From Prostheceraeus crozeri (lineage: Eukaryota; Platyhelminthes; Polycladida; Euryleptidae): DNA of 64,000 nucleotides. A model generated the notes under the pieces. That model did no database searches, was not told the DNA's origin, and saw nothing but the letters and a program-made list of their open reading frames with translations. The stretch is from the NCBI GenBank assembly GCA_907163375.1, contig CAJQUW010008619.1:124001-188000 (forward strand), written 5' to 3'. A program made the position numbers and the translations under genes. Positions 1 through 11,060 of the stretch are shown here, in pieces (positions within the stretch are counted from its first letter, which is position 1; each line of letters starts with the position of its first letter).

Positions 1-1500
1 GCACACTAGTATAGACGCAGAATTAGATTGTTTAATCGTATCACTTTGCTAGAAGTGCAAGCTTATTCAAAACGATGGCACATGCAGGAACTTATTTAAG
101 TGGGCAAAAAGAATTTTTAATGCCTTACAGAGATAGGAAAATAGTCGTGCGTCGCTTGCGGATTGCTCTAAATTCCTTCAAAATGCTCCGGTCGCCACGA
201 TTCCTTCAGATTCGAAGAATTCAGATCATTGCGCAAAAGTTTTCTCGATAATGTTGGGCTCTGCGATTATTATTAAAAAAGTTAGCAGGCGCACGAAAAA
301 ACGTTCACAAACTTCTCTGTAGAACTTGACATCGTCTGTGTCTCTTTGCTGTGTGATCCGGTTGATAACAGTCACTGAAACTTCACACAATTTGGAATGT
401 TTAATGTTGAACTGGCTGCTCATTGTTCGATTGCTATGGTATTATGTCAGCAGATTGTGCCATTTCATTTGCGTTGCATGTTCCAATGTTTCCCTTCTAG
501 TCAAACAGAAGAAGAAACGACCTGTTTAATTCTGTGAGTATAGCGGTTGATAGAATTCGAACATCTACGATTTTTCAATTTCTATGATCGTTCTTCTAAT
601 ATCTCACAGGAATCCCAAAGCAGACAACAAAGTCTTTGGAAATATCAATCTTCGTTCGACCAATTATTACTGTCTTCTATGTATGGCTTGCAACAGCTAA
701 AATCTCTTCAAATTATAAACTCTCTTAATCCAATACTAGTTCAATACTTTCCTGAGTGCAACTCCGCAAAGTTCCGACTTTTCAAACGCAACACACCATA
801 TCATGATAGGCAAGGCTTCCTCGTCAACCACCAATATTTCAACGCCATCAGGCGAAGCTGCTATTGATATTTGAGCAACTAATAGAACAAACACGCTGTC
901 GAATGAAATACGAAATACTAACATGACCTGAATGCTAACAAATAACATCAGAATTCATTTCAAGAGATTTCAAAAATAAACAATGAATATTCTGTCCAGA
1001 AAGAAGTAATGGTAGGAAAATAAATAAGAACGGAGAAGCAGTTCCGTTAATGTATTAATGAATAAATTTGCAGACTGAATCGCATCAATTCTGTGAAAAT
1101 ATACTACTGATGGCCTTTAAACAGTAGGTCGTTATGAAATAATAGGTGGTCGATTATGAAAAATACATGGACGTTTTGTTCTTTTTTAAATTTACATATC
1201 TGTTTAGACTATGTAAATAGAATTATCAAATATTGAGTTACATCCTCAGTTGAAAAATGGAAACAGACCATCCAAAGGAATCATCAACAAGCTAAGTTTA
1301 CATCTCTCAACATCGACACAACTCCCTATATAAAGTCGCAGCCATTCCCGCGTAAATTTGAGATTTGCAATTTAGACTCTACATTCTTTAGCAAATTAAT
1401 GTTACATTTGGATATATTCACTTGTGAAAATCAATTTAACCCTCTTTTCCTGTCTTGTAATAAAATGTTTGCTTCTTGATACGCTAAAATGAAATATATT
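1..1500. other. No supported gene; AT-rich unassigned DNA
   Basis: I see no recognisable protein, RNA or transposon family here. A 70-codon minus-strand frame at 736-948 has a hydrophobic stretch near its start that looks a little like a signal peptide, but it has no partner exon or family match, and overlapping frames on the plus strand are just as open. I leave it uncalled. Confidence 0.5.
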
Positions 1501-1534
1501 TTGAAAATGTTTGCAAGTCAATAAGTAATCAGTA

Positions 1535-2065
1535 TCGGGCGACATCTCCACGAGCTGTAATCACTGCTGAGATGCGATCATTCATACTCTGCATCGGTGA
1601 GTCAGTAAAAGATAGTGCATCAATAGCCATTCTACTAGGAGCCACTATTTCAGCTCGTTTATTGTTTTTGTGGGAGTGGGACAATCGATTTTCGTGCTTA
1701 GGAAATCCCAGACATGCGCTATGTGATTCAAATCAGGGCTGCGGGATGGCCTGATCGTAGTTCACGCTGTTCCTTGAATGACATGTTGCTGTACTCGCTG
1801 TGTGAGCTGGTGCATCGTCATCGTGAAAGAAGACATTACTTGATAATTCACTACACTCCATTAGACGGCTAAGCTGTTCAATATAGCGAGCACTATCTAT
1901 AGTCTTTTCCATGATGTCAGGTTCACAGTGCCAACCAAGCCATATGACATCCCAGATATTTGTTTCCCTCCTGATCGAATATCATTTTTTGTATTTCTTA
2001 ATACCAAATTCTCTTTGCCAGCGCCAGAGAGCTTGTCCTAAAATGTTAGCATATTACACTTTTCT
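1535..2065 (-). pseudogene. Degenerate Tc1-type transposase (C-terminal two thirds)
   Basis: Read on the minus strand, fragments of a Tc1/mariner-superfamily DDE transposase appear in order. There is a segment resembling the central catalytic domain near 1,850-2,000, then HDDDAPAHTA (second catalytic Asp) near 1,800-1,835, then SPDLNHIAHVWDFL near 1,700-1,745, and a C-terminal tail with SMNDRISAVITARGDVARY near 1,535-1,590. In the family the last motif normally reads SPDLNPIEHVWD, so the catalytic acidic residue is Ala here. Several stops and frame changes interrupt the frame. I could not find terminal inverted repeats or the N-terminal DNA-binding part. It is a dead relic unrelated in detail to the 21 kb element. 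Confidence 0.7.
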
Positions 2066-2690
2066 TTGGTTGTAAGCTGTTCTTCACTTAAACCAATTGC
2101 ATATCCCATAAGAAAATCGCTGTCATCTGTTGTTCATCTGTTGATTCACCATGATAAGACTTTTCATTGATAATGAAATGATTAATGAACAAGCGATGAT
2201 GAGCGATAATTACGGTACTGCATTTACACGTTGGATGATAGGCTAAGGCTCACTATCTATGTACACAGCATATGCATGGATTAGATTGTTGAGCAGCAGA
2301 ATTTGAATGAAAATCATGCTTGTTACCAATTTCTTAACAAATGAATGGAGCAATGTAGCATAATTTATGATTATGTATCCAATTGCGTGTATAATTGTTT
2401 TGTGGATGAGTCCGAAAACTTTTCATAAATTATTTTCACTTGTCTATGCGCTGATCTGTGTTTCATTTTTCTAATCTATGATTTTGGTGTCAAAACTTTC
2501 ATTTAAAGAAAAGTAGTTATGCTTAACAAAATTTTGTGTAGTAGACAACCGTTCAAAGATGCAGCAAATAATCATAGTGAATCTTCAAGAGATCATCACC
2601 TTTCAGATGATACTTTTGTTTTCAAATGAACTCAACGGCTGTAGACATGAGATATTTCTACAGTTGTAGTGATGTAACATTAAATTTGCT
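2066..2690. other. No gene seen
   Basis: This is AT-rich sequence with scattered stops in all frames and no recognisable repeat. Confidence 0.5.
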
Positions 2691-3104
2691 AAAGAGTGCA
2701 TATATACTGTCAGATATCTTCAAAGTTAAGTTTCTGATAGATATCTGAAATCGATTTGGAAATATCTGAAATAGAAATGGAAAAATTGTAGCACATGATT
2801 GCTTCTCTATGGCATTCCACGGGCTAGATATCTGAAATGCCCAAGCCCATACGGTTGGCGAGTTTGAATGCTGTGATGAAGCAATCTCATGCACGAGTTA
2901 CAGAATTTTATTTGGCGACGTGTTATGATGATCAAGGACAGATTGTGACTGATATAAGTATTATTGTATACCATGTATATAAGACTGATATCTTTGATAA
3001 TGCCCAGAAATTCATTAACGGCCCGGAAAATTCATGGCCTGGAAATGAAACCATAGAAATATTTCGCAACATGGCATACAATGATTATGACATCTACATT
3101 TTTC

Positions 3105-3165
3105 GGGCTGTCAATGGCAAATTGTCGGGCCGCTAACGCGGCCCTCTAATTTGCCATTGACGCCC
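3105..3165. repeat. Hairpin with 18-bp arms
   Basis: GGGCTGTCAATGGCAAATT at 3,105-3,123 pairs with AATTTGCCATTGACGCCC at 3,148-3,165. The loop contains the smaller palindrome GGGCCGCTAACGCGGCCC. It is part of the foldback-rich repeat. Confidence 0.75.
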
Positions 3166-3326
3166 TCAAAACATAGCTGTCATCATATCATCATCAAGAG
3201 TTTTGCCTAGAAATTGAGCTTTATCAACCATGTAAATATCTATTCATGCCCTCACATCATAGCATTCTATCAAGGTTGGAGGGCATAAATCGGAAATTTC
3301 CAATTTATGCCCGCCAATTTCAATGT

Positions 3327-3431
3327 AATATTACAGTTCAGATATCTGAACCGCAAAATGCTGTAAGACTACGGACCGTCAGGCCCAAGGTCTTGGCATA
3401 TATTGCGGTTCTGAGATCTGAATTGTAATAT
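3327..3431. repeat. Hairpin with about 28-bp arms
   Basis: The left arm, AATATTACAGTTCAGATATC and on through TGAACCGCA, is an imperfect inverted copy of the right arm, TTGCGGTTCTGAGATCTGAA and on through TTGTAATAT. A second copy of the inverted GAACCGCAATAT element follows at about 3,457-3,493. Confidence 0.7.
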
Positions 3432-3914
3432 CATTGTGTTAAGGTTATCTAAGATTGAACCGCAATATGTTAAATCGGTATATTGCGGTTCAATATTTCA
3501 ACATTGAATGATATACGAACATTAACACGGTGTATTTTCAATGGAGCTACAACTTCCCATTGATGCTCTCCGTTTTCAAATATCCAACTTAAACATGATC
3601 ATTTCAATGCTATTACACTTTCAGCGACATCTATGGACCACGTCACAAGTGTTTTTTTAATCCATGATAGTTTAGACATGAATATATTCGTGCGCTTCGC
3701 GCCCTCGGATATCTTCCAATTCATGCCCTCGACAGATAGCTATCTTTACTAAAGCAGGACAAGGTATGGAAATCTACAACTAGCAAATATACATGTAGAA
3801 GTTGTCCATGGACAAGGTCAGTCATAATTGGCATAGATCTTGCATAGATTGTGCTCTTCCCAGTGCATTGGAGTAAATATGATCTCCCGCGCGATCAATA
3901 ATCTGCTTTTCGTA

Positions 3915-4062
3915 TACGATAATCTATGTGTAATTCTGATTCTGCGTCATAGAAAGTCCGAGAATGAAATATAATTGGACGAGGCGTAGCCGAATTCAAT
4001 TATAATGTGTTCGAGGACTTTCTATGTTTGCAGAGTCAGAGTTGAACATATATTACTGTATT
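3915..4062. repeat. Long imperfect palindrome (MITE-like foldback)
   Basis: CATAGAAAGTCC (near 3,949) pairs with GGACTTTCTATG (near 4,014). The arms extend outward through ATTCTGATTCTGCGT on the left and GCAGAGTCAGAGTTG on the right, and inward to a short GC-rich apex CGAGGCGTAGCCG. This is typical of a foldback transposon or MITE. I could not identify a target-site duplication. Confidence 0.7.
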
Positions 4063-4420
4063 TAATTCATTCTAACCAGAAATATATGATCATGCTACAT
4101 CTTGGCCTCGTTTTCAAAATTTTAGACCAATTATGCAGATAATTGGACTGGCTTGCAGGACAGTCGGCTAATTCGCCATCTTTGAAGACACCAACTATAC
4201 CACAGTTATACGGGCTAGAGTGAATAAACGGTCAAATAAAACGATGTAATATGTACATTAAATGCACGGAGACAGATAGTGTGCATTATTTCGTAAATAT
4301 GCACCGCAATGCTGGAAAAATGCAAATGCTTAGAGTTCGTCTAAATTCGCGATGAGTATTCAATTCATGTATATTTACATGTAGCTCCCACATTCATTGG
4401 TAATTGCACTCAAAGCGTAG

Positions 4421-6120
4421 ACGTCTGCATCTCCTTCGTATCACACTTTCAAACTGAAAACATCAAGGTTTGCAGTGCAATTATCATTAATGTGGTGCTG
4501 TACAGAAATGGTTTTCAACAGCATCATGATGTGATTGATTCCATAAATTTAGAGTTGGGATTCTTGTTGTGAGAAGCATTTCTTGAACGATCTCCAGAGA
4601 AGTGTCTATCAAAGTTATTTTTCTGAATTTTCTAAGAGCGGTCTACTCTTTCTACCATCGCTCACTCAATTCTCTCCTTCTCTCAGATTGATTTTAACAA
4701 AATTGTGAATTTCAAGGCTCTCAAAGTGTAAAGCTAAGGTGTGAATCAGCTCTACCTGAAATTCTTGTGGAAAAGGAGTCGTGTAGGTAGATCATACAAT
4801 ATAAAAGTGTGCTCCAACCATCGTTTGTAAATCGGTATTCAAAGTAGTATAGGAAATACAATGACTATTGTTAAAACCCATTAATGACGATTAGTGATAT
4901 ATCTTGATGGTTATTATCCCTTTGTTGTTGTTGAATATCTAAAAATTTTATTTGAAGATTATAATGTTGTCGCTTTTAATTCCTGAGACGCTTTTACAAA
5001 GCATTATTGTAAGTTATGCATCCCAATGTTTGTTTGAAAAACAGGAATAATTTGTAATTTTTAATTCTTTGTAATTTCCACACAGTCTCATGATTAACAG
5101 GATGTACGTTTAACTAGGTCACCAACATTTTTTGCCTATACGCATTCACAGAGAACGATTTCATGGATAAACAGAATTTGTGTTATGAGATACTAAATGG
5201 TTATACGACTACCCGAAATGCTATGTTCGAAAGTACGAAATAGACAGAAATAATGTAATCTCTGCAGTATTCGGTAGTTAGTTCTATGTCGATTTGTATT
5301 TTACAAGTAAGAGTTCTGTTGCAACTACAATATATCTGACTCAGAAAATAAGAACACATTTCGCATACGTTTCATTCAGAAACAAAGTAAAACAACATTC
5401 GCATTTCTACATTTGAAAGAGAAATCGTATATTTGAATCAACTTCTGTGGAATCTGGTTTCCAATCAAGGAGGTTTAGATATCCGTCATTGTAAATATAA
5501 GAAGCAAAGAAAGGAAGCAAATATCTACGATTAGAATCCGATCTCTATCGAAATGAAATCATACTACCCACGATACCACCACGATCAGCGTCCTCAGTGC
5601 TGATATAAAGTATGAAATGAAATTAAAAGATCTCAACAAAAAGAGAAAGGATAGCTGAAAGAGTATAAAAGTAGCTTTATAAAAGATTGCTGCAAAAAAT
5701 TAAAAGTCATGTCCACTGTCCGTGACGCCATTTGCGGTAAGCCAGAATCACCGGCCACGATCACACCTAACGATCTAAATAAAAAATAAACAAAAATGAA
5801 AATGAATTTTGCTCCAGGCTAGTTGAAACAAGCAAGGCCACAGAAAAGGATTTATATCCATTGAATTTCACTATATAGCATAGAGCGCACGAATGCATGG
5901 AAGATCTGATCCTGTGTAAAAGACTTTTTGTGCGTGTTTATGTAAAGATCTCCATGCATGCTTCTGAAGAATTTCAATTGGATAGTTCAAATGCTTGTAT
6001 TATCAAAATCTTTGCAGGTTCTTGTTGAAAGAAGCCTGTATCTCAAGGTTGTTCAAACACTTTTATCTTGAACTTTTTGCCTTTTCTCTTTTTGTTTTAG
6101 AAAACTACATGTACTGCATG
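4421..6120. other. No gene seen
   Basis: There are no open frames with coding character, no splice-bounded coding stretch and no recognised repeat in this interval. Confidence 0.5.
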
Positions 6121-6123
6121 TTT

Positions 6124-6315
6124 CCGTGTCACGGTGGTTAAGTGCTCGGCCTGGCGATCTTCTGGTCCAGAGGTCGAGACCCCGAAAGTGTCATTTGAAG
6201 TCTCAGGAAGGGCATCCAGAATTAGAGATCACAACGCTCCAGCGCTCAAGTCTGACTATGTCGGCATCGTCCAAGCCCTCAGTATGGGGAGTAGTGAATC
6301 ATGTCATGATCTTCG
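6124..6315 (+). repeat. tRNA-derived SINE, family 1
   Basis: The 5' end carries a pol III type box A (TCACGGTGGTTAAGTG) and box B (AGGTCGAGACCCC). The family body follows: CGAAAGTGTCATTTGAAGTC, GGAAGGGCATCCAGA, a CACAACGCTCC block, and CCAAGCCCTCAGTATGGGGA. The same layout recurs at nine places in the window. The two short open frames across it are by-products of the SINE. Confidence 0.85.
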
Positions 6316-6329
6316 CATAGAAATGAATA

Positions 6330-7149
6330 AAGCATTTCCATAGAGGTCGGATTCTTAGCTATATTTGATATCTGGTGCCATCACAGCTATCATGTATTCT
6401 CTAGTCTTCGATAGCTTTGAGGCCCGACCTATTTTATGCAATGTGCATTTCTGTATGGCCGATAGTCTGCATGATATAGAAATAAATCCCTTCAAAATAA
6501 ATTCGATATTTTCTAAATTGAATGAATTACAAATGCACCTACTGACATTGAATGACCAATTTTGAGAAATTCGCAGAATTCAAAAATACTCTCAATGAAT
6601 AAATAAACAACTAAATGTTTGGATACTTCTTTGTGGTAGATGTTTGTCCATGCAACAAGATGCGAAAACTTCTTTAGAAAATGTGAACGCCTGTAAGTTT
6701 ACCAACTTTCTCGTTTTCCAACTCAGTCTTCTGTAAAGCTTTCGCTCACACTTTGGCTGGCAAAATTAATCCCTTCAAAACTGCGAAATATCACACTCAA
6801 GTGACTATGAAATGACAATTTCAACATCGTCTTCTGCTGTCAATAGTAACATTGTAAAATCAAACATTGCATTTTCTATCATACAAAACTGATTCTCTTA
6901 GATCATGTTAAACATATTTTACTAAAAATATCGTTTGTAAATTAAGTAATGGTATTAGGGCAACACCTTATCTTGTCAAATTTTCCCAGTGAGTTGTTTC
7001 TATGAAAATCACGATTCTTCTAACAATATCTTATAACGGTAAATTTTTAGAAACATATCTAAAACTGTAATGAATCTTGAAAAGAAATATTTTGATATAG
7101 TACATCGCATTTGTAACCCAATTGTAAGCTGATTTGAGCATCCATAGAA
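6330..7149. other. No gene seen
   Basis: AT-rich, with no recognised features. Confidence 0.5.
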
Positions 7150-7256
7150 TGTGCAGTCCCGAAGTTATGGACTTCCAATGACACTTTCGGGACTCGACCT
7201 GTGAACTAAGAGATCGCTAGGTCAAGCACTTAACCACTGCACTACGGAGACCACCC
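7150..7256 (-). repeat. SINE family 1, 5' half
   Basis: On the minus strand it reads GGTCTCCGTAGTGCAGTGG, then TTAAGTGCTTGACCTAGCGA, then GTCGAGTCCCGAAAGTGTCA. It stops after the GGAAGTC block, so the 3' body is missing. Confidence 0.8.
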
Positions 7257-7565
7257 GTTACATAAAAAAATTGTTTCGAATGAAATAGTTACTATCTAAG
7301 ATTTCACTTTGCATCAATCATAAATGCATTATGCTGGTAGGTGTCTACATATAAAGTTTGGATGCACGGTGATGTTTTTCTCTACGTAAGTTCCGGTCAG
7401 TTTGATGGAGTCAATGGTTGATGAGGTATCAATAATAATAGTAATTGATTTGTGATTGATTGATGCTAATTCGAATCACTATTTTTTGCTATTATATTTT
7501 GATTTGAGACCAGTCCTGTCCCATCCAATGCATGAAGTTGGGGGAATGAGGTTGTCTTCAAACAC

Positions 7566-7690
7566 TCAGATCTCATAGCCTAGGGGCAGCAACCTGCAGT
7601 GAGAGGATTTTACCCCCTCACATAGAAAGACTCGAACTCTGGACGTCTTGCTGTGTAATGCGCCACCTTTCCAACTGAGCATTCCATCAC
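7566..7690 (-). repeat. tRNA-derived SINE, family 2
   Basis: On the minus strand GAATGCTCAGTTGGAAAGG serves as box A and CAGAGTTCGAGTC as box B. A body with TGAGGGGGTAAAATCCTCTC and GGTTGCTGCCCC follows. It resembles the copies near 57.1 kb and 10.97 kb and is distinct from family 1. It abuts the candidate exon upstream on the same strand and is fused to it in one open frame. Confidence 0.65.
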
Positions 7691-7937
7691 CATTCCTAGC
7701 AACACAGGCACTCGCGAAATACCTGACTACCGAATCATATGCGATCGGACGCAATTGTGCGACTTCTGTCGAAATCAGCTTTTCCAGTATTTTTTCAAGG
7801 AACTTATTAACTTCAACTTCCTGATACTCACTGTTAATCAGATCTAACAAATACCTCTGACACGCCATTTTAGGGAATTCGGTCAACTCGACTTTCATAT
7901 TGTGAACTTTCTCCACGGAGTCATTTCTAGCCACCAC
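7691..7937 (-). CDS. Candidate internal exon, product unknown
   Basis: A minus-strand stretch of about 82 codons is open. It is preceded by a plausible acceptor (CCAATTCAG, then GTGGTGGCTAGAAATG) and followed by a possible donor (AATG, then GTGATGG) just before a SINE. The peptide has mixed composition with runs such as VEKVHNMKVELTEFPKMACQ and VNKFLEKILEKLISTEVAQL, predicted helical and coiled-coil-like, then YFASACVARN. I do not recognise a family. It could be a real exon of a host gene on the same strand as the PKC exon, or a chance open frame. There is no neighbouring exon to support it. Confidence 0.3.
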
Positions 7938-7940
7938 CTG

Positions 7941-8659
7941 AATTGGATTCTAACCTCATCTACTATCTATACAATGACGCAATCTAAACAGCCGACGTTT
8001 CATTCAATTAACTTCAAGTGTTCACGTTTGAGCAGTCCGAAATAGCTGTAAGACATGTCATTAAATGCAAAGACTTCATTCATTAATCTAATCTACATTC
8101 CGAAGGCAGTTCCCATTCAACCTTTGGAATTCCTGATCGTTTCTGGCACGTGTTCTGCACAGAGACAGTCACTTGTATTGATTATTTGTTATGAGCTCAT
8201 GAACATGAACAAGGTGTTCATCAATCACGAAGCTCTTCAAAGAAATCAAAGAATATATCGCAATGTTTACCTCAATAATTTGTATTGCATTTGGATTTGC
8301 TTTAATAAAGATGCTATAACGGTTCGGAAAATTATCTGTCGATAGCAATATTTGTCTTTTCAACGGATGCTGTCTTATTTGCTGAGTGCTGATTGTGTGA
8401 GGATTTAGGAATTAATTGAGTGTTATGTAATGAGTTATTCATGAAAAACAGATCGTCTCAATTTTGGCCAAATTGAATCCATTATCATCCTTCCAATCAT
8501 GTGACATGCAGTTTATGAAATATAATGTTCTAAAGTGTGGTTTGATGATGTACCCCAATTGTCCGCATGAAGTTTGTCCCATAACCACCACCTTCGTCAA
8601 GCAAGTTCCAATTCAATGAAATGGAAATAATTATCTCCACAGGAAGCATCCGTATTGTA
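7941..8659. other. No gene seen
   Basis: There are a few short open frames on both strands with no family signal. Nothing else is visible. Confidence 0.5.
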
Positions 8660-8935
8660 GAAACTACATGTTAAGTAATGGCATCATAATGGTGAAATTG
8701 ATCATAGTTCTGCAGGAAGAGAGGCCGACATCAAAACTTTCAAAGAGTGATGCACACCCTGTGGATACTTCGAATCTGCGCGTCTATCGAGTTTTACTCG
8801 GTTCCTTTTCCTGTCATACAGGATCAAAGAAAAACACGTGTAAATACAATGTGAAGCAGATTGAAGTCTTCGGTAGAAAAGTACGGTATTTTCTAAGCTG
8901 TCTCTGATTAAATGAAAATTCATCTCAGATCGCTA
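8660..8935. repeat. Dispersed repeat B, copy 1
   Basis: The segment containing GGTTCCTTTTCCTGTCATAC then AGGATCAAAGAAAAACACG, followed by an AAGCAGATTGAAG block, recurs in diverged form at 44,090-44,290. The open frames over it are probably incidental. No transposase or RNA promoter was recognised. Confidence 0.55.
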
Positions 8936-10694
8936 AGAACAAACTACATGAAAGCTCACCATCATCAGATAGAACGTTTTCTGTAAGTTTAGACGCACCT
9001 TCCACATCCTGCGCCGTCTTATGACCAGGATACACACTGTTTGAAGTATTCGTTGGAAGTGTGTTGAAGGCATTATTGAATTGTGAAGAGAGGTTGTAGC
9101 TGAAATTTCACACTTCTTGTTGATTGTGGGTTCGAAAAGTGTCAGTTTTGTTTTTGCTTCGTCTAGAGAGTTGAGCAGCCTATAAAATGATAACTCGTAG
9201 ACATACATGCACTGGCCAACTTCATACACAAGATCGAAGCAATTGTAGAGGTCCGTGAATATAATCTCAGCCTGTACTTTTTACTGGGTGGGAATAATTG
9301 AAAGATACAAAGCCCATCTGGCTACATGACTTCTGGATAATAAATCAAAGCACAATGTATGATACCTTGAATTTAAAGGAACCGTTTTCGACGGATACTT
9401 ATAATGCCGCATCCTTGAAATGGACTGCTATCAACGGCTTGACGATACTGTCATATCAGATATTCACCTTACTTCTTAATCTAATAATTCTCAATCATCT
9501 TCAACTGGCACCGCCTTCCGTCCTATTCACCTGATCTTATTGACCTAAGGTGCGGAGTCTGTGTACTCTATTGAAATCCAATCTATCAGCTTAATCAAAT
9601 GGTAGATGATACTGTCTAATTAAGCACAATTCACAAGAAATATAGCTTGCTCTGTGAGAATTAGAAGTGCATTAACATCTGAAAGTAAATTAGCAGTGCC
9701 TTGCACTTTTACCATGGACTTAAGTACATGGGTTTTGTTGACTAAGCATTAACAGGAGATGAGCATATTCAACAAGTCAGCCTGGTACCTCCTTGGTCCG
9801 ATTCGCTAGACATCCCCGTACACCAGTGGTGGGGAACCAAGTGGAGATAGCGGGCCACCAATTTTAAAACGCGGTAGTATAGGCTTAATATTATTTTATT
9901 CCGTACTTTTAGGTGCATATTTGGGCTGCTGCACCGTACGTACATATCATCAGGGATGTATAGAGGTAGAGGATTGATAACTCCAAAATGCTACTGACAA
10001 GTGGAGGGTTAAAATCCTGAACGCCTGTGTAGCTTAAAATTAGAGCATTAAGTTGCACATATAAATCAAAAACATATCAAGTAAGTGTATGTCAGCAATT
10101 ATCAATACGATAATGATTACATTACCACGTAGGTCAAAGGTCAGTTCAAGGTCAAAAGTCACAGATCTTTAGATGAACAGCCGGAAAGTTTCCTAAACTT
10201 TCTTTGATTTACTTCAGGCTCCTTTTCCACGTTGATGCGTTTCAATTCGTTCTTTGCGAAACAGTTGAAGGTACAGATTATGATAGGTTGAAAGCATGAA
10301 TGTCCTGAAGCACATTTATGATCAACCAAAGAAGAGAATGAATCAGAAGAATCTGCAGACGAACCTCTATATATCCCTGGTACATATATATGTATAGTGG
10401 CCGTATTACAGAACAAAATTTTACATGTCAATGTATGCATCAGTATTATACGCAACTAATTTGTTTAATATTAAGGAATCATAATTTACTTTCAACAATT
10501 CATGTGTTAAAATTGAAGAGCGAATAGGCCTATATCAAATCATGGAAACTTTTCTGTAGTTAAACGGTAATTTGACTTTTTTGGTGATTTTACCAACATT
10601 ACCTTATTTCATCGAAAAACAACGGTCTGCAAGTGCAGTGCAACCATCCACCTGAAAGCCGCACAAGATAAAAACGATTTTTCTACAATTATTG
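8936..10694. other. No gene; one solitary hAT-like end
   Basis: CAGTGGTGGGGAACCAAG at about 9,833-9,850, followed by AGCGGGCCACCA, looks like one end of a hAT-type element. I found no matching inverted end or 8-bp duplication. The rest is AT-rich without coding signal. Confidence 0.4.
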
Positions 10695-10885
10695 ATCATG
10701 CTACATGTACAGCTCATTTAATTTTTAATTAATGGTTTGCCCATGCGTTGCCTACCACCACCGTACGCCCTGATGAATTATCACTTCTAAACGCCTGATT
10801 ATGGGGTATATTCTGAGCAGGTCATGACTGAGCTGTACGAGTTGCGAAGCAAACCATAAAATGAGCGACATGCCATGCATCTAGG
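10695..10885. repeat. Small MITE-like inverted-repeat element
   Basis: The left side runs ATCATGCTACATGTACAGC, then TCATTT, then AATGGTTTGC. The right side is GCAAACCATAAAATGAGC followed by GACATGCCATGCAT, which is the same series inverted. It has no coding capacity. Superfamily and target duplication are undetermined. Confidence 0.55.
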
Positions 10886-10964
10886 TTTATAGCAGTTCTA
10901 TAATCAATTGCGAGAATCTAAATAGACTTCCCAATTATTGGCACGGCTACTCTCTGGACCTAGG

Positions 10965-11060
10965 TAGGTAGAAGGATAGCATAGTTGGATCAGGAGCGCG
11001 CATAAGATTCAGGGTTCGAGTCTGTCCGACAGGGAAGGCACCAACGCTCTCATTCGAAGC
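10965..11060 (+). repeat. SINE family 2-like tRNA fragment
   Basis: GTAGAAGGATAGCATAGTTGG (box A region) is followed by CAGGGTTCGAGTCTGTCCG (box B), matching the head of the minus-strand copy near 57.1 kb. Mutations in box A and the lack of a pairing acceptor stem exclude a working tRNA. Confidence 0.6.

Larger units (their letters stand above)
2690..4420. repeat. Foldback-rich dispersed repeat, long copy
   Basis: Blocks of this region recur in the same order and orientation at 12,862-13,240: the segment around GATGAAGCAATCTCATGCAC (near 2,873), the ACTAAAGCAGGACAAG block (near 3,750), the TCATAATTGGCATAGAT block (near 3,821), and the GCACGGAGACA block (near 4,265). The long copy also holds at least three strong hairpins, listed separately. 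The 99-codon open frame at 2,837-3,136 lies inside the repeat and runs into a hairpin arm, so I do not treat it as a gene. No transposase was recognised. It could be a non-autonomous foldback or MITE cluster. Confidence 0.6.

Noticed and set aside
736-948. Secreted-protein first exon on the minus strand
   Set aside because: The hydrophobic stretch is suggestive, but the opposite strand is equally open, there is no donor or partner exon, and no family match.
2837-3136. 99-codon protein gene
   Set aside because: It lies within a dispersed repeat, runs into a hairpin arm, and the related copy at 12.9 kb is not open.
6126-6343. Two overlapping short genes
   Set aside because: Both frames are translations of a SINE.
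9833-9850. hAT element starting CAGTGGTGGGGAACC
   Set aside because: No matching right end or 8-bp duplication was found, so it is noted only as a solitary end.
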